From assembly GCA_025964325.1 (NCBI GenBank), contig JAOPZA010000075.1, forward strand, positions 1 to 52,796: a stretch of DNA of 52,796 bases. Reading direction: 5' to 3'. Shown in pieces: positions 52,667 through 52,796 of this stretch. How positions within the stretch are numbered: position 1 is the first letter of the stretch; every line of letters starts with the position of its first letter. The notes beneath the pieces were generated by a model. That model was not told the DNA's origin. It did not search any database and saw nothing but the letters and a program-made list of their open reading frames with translations. The position numbers were made by a program, and so were the translations under genes. The DNA is from Conexibacter sp. Lineage in GTDB: Bacteria > Actinomycetota > Thermoleophilia > Solirubrobacterales > Solirubrobacteraceae.

Positions 52667-52796
52667 TCACGCCTGCGGGTCGGGCCCTTCGGTCGCGAGC
52701 AGCAGGTCGCGCAGGTCGGCGGAGAGGCGCCGCTGCAGGCCGCGGTCGATCGCCGCGAAGATCTCCTGCTCGGCGGCGTTGTTCGCCTCGATCACC
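52667..52796 (-). CDS. C-terminal fragment of a probable MarR-family regulator (truncated by window edge)
   Basis: 43 codons ending in TGA, open to the window's right edge. The sequence VIEANNAAEQEIFAAIDRGLQRRLSADLRDLLLAT looks like the last dimerisation helices of a MarR-type regulator (AEQEIFAAIDRGL...L..LL). No start or HTH is in view, so this is a tentative assignment. Confidence 0.4.
   Translation of the reverse strand, partial: VIEANNAAEQEIFAAIDRGLQRRLSADLRDLLLATEGPDPQA

Overview
The window is very GC-rich (roughly 70% or more by eye). It carries actinobacterial-style genes: SDRs, FCD and UTRA GntR regulators, several sugar-type ABC importers, a DUF6458-type small membrane protein and a PrkA-YhbH-SpoVR stress operon. 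Many starts are GTG and many stop/start codons overlap (ATGA or GTGA). This fits a soil actinobacterium of the Thermoleophilia (Solirubrobacterales, Conexibacter-like), but that placement is inference from gene content. I see no rRNA, tRNA, CRISPR array, insertion sequence or replication origin.

Layout. (1) 0-4.4 kb: a sugar-acid locus with mannonate dehydratase, three SDRs and an FCD GntR regulator, with an identical 11-bp near-palindrome in front of two of the operons. (2) 4.4-9.2 kb: a MetE-C-domain-like enzyme, a badly broken YncE/phosphoesterase pseudogene, two small conserved or unknown genes and a marR gene. (3) 9.2-11.7 kb: a 14-TM MFS exporter divergent from marR, with two overlapping palindromes between them, and a metallo-beta-lactamase-fold protein. 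(4) 11.7-16.5 kb (minus): a complete CUT1-type sugar ABC importer operon whose MalF-like permease carries an inserted extracytoplasmic beta-sandwich domain. (5) 16.6-25.9 kb (minus): a ten-gene operon pairing a sulfonate/nitrate/taurine-type ABC importer and a luciferase-like monooxygenase with sugar-phosphate enzymes (phosphotriesterase-like lactonase, hexuloisomerase-like SIS protein, PfkB kinase, LacD-type Schiff-base aldolase, zinc dehydrogenase) and a UTRA GntR regulator. Upstream, in the same direction, is a LacI / lactonase / glutamine-amidotransferase-like operon (26.0-28.7 kb). I regard this region as the most novel candidate in the window. (6) 28.8-33.2 kb: a lipase gene remnant, an integral membrane protein and a large secreted discoidin-domain protein with a nested leader hairpin. 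(7) 33.3-37.8 kb: prkA, yhbH-like and spoVR. (8) 38.0-45.3 kb: a heptose/glycan operon (carbamoyltransferase, bifunctional HldE, GT2, two GT9, one GT4). (9) 45.4-52.2 kb: a cupredoxin lipoprotein, then a CUT2 sugar ABC importer operon with a zinc dehydrogenase, a VOC protein and a UTRA GntR regulator. (10) The right edge holds a partial C-terminal fragment of a probable MarR-like regulator.

How the parts fit. Three importer operons (CUT1, sulfonate-type, CUT2) feed local dehydrogenases, aldolases and isomerases, each with its own one-component regulator (FCD GntR, UTRA GntR, LacI, MarR). The window looks like an accessory catabolic region flanked by more conserved stress (PrkA) and surface-glycan modules. 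Substrates cannot be assigned from sequence alone.
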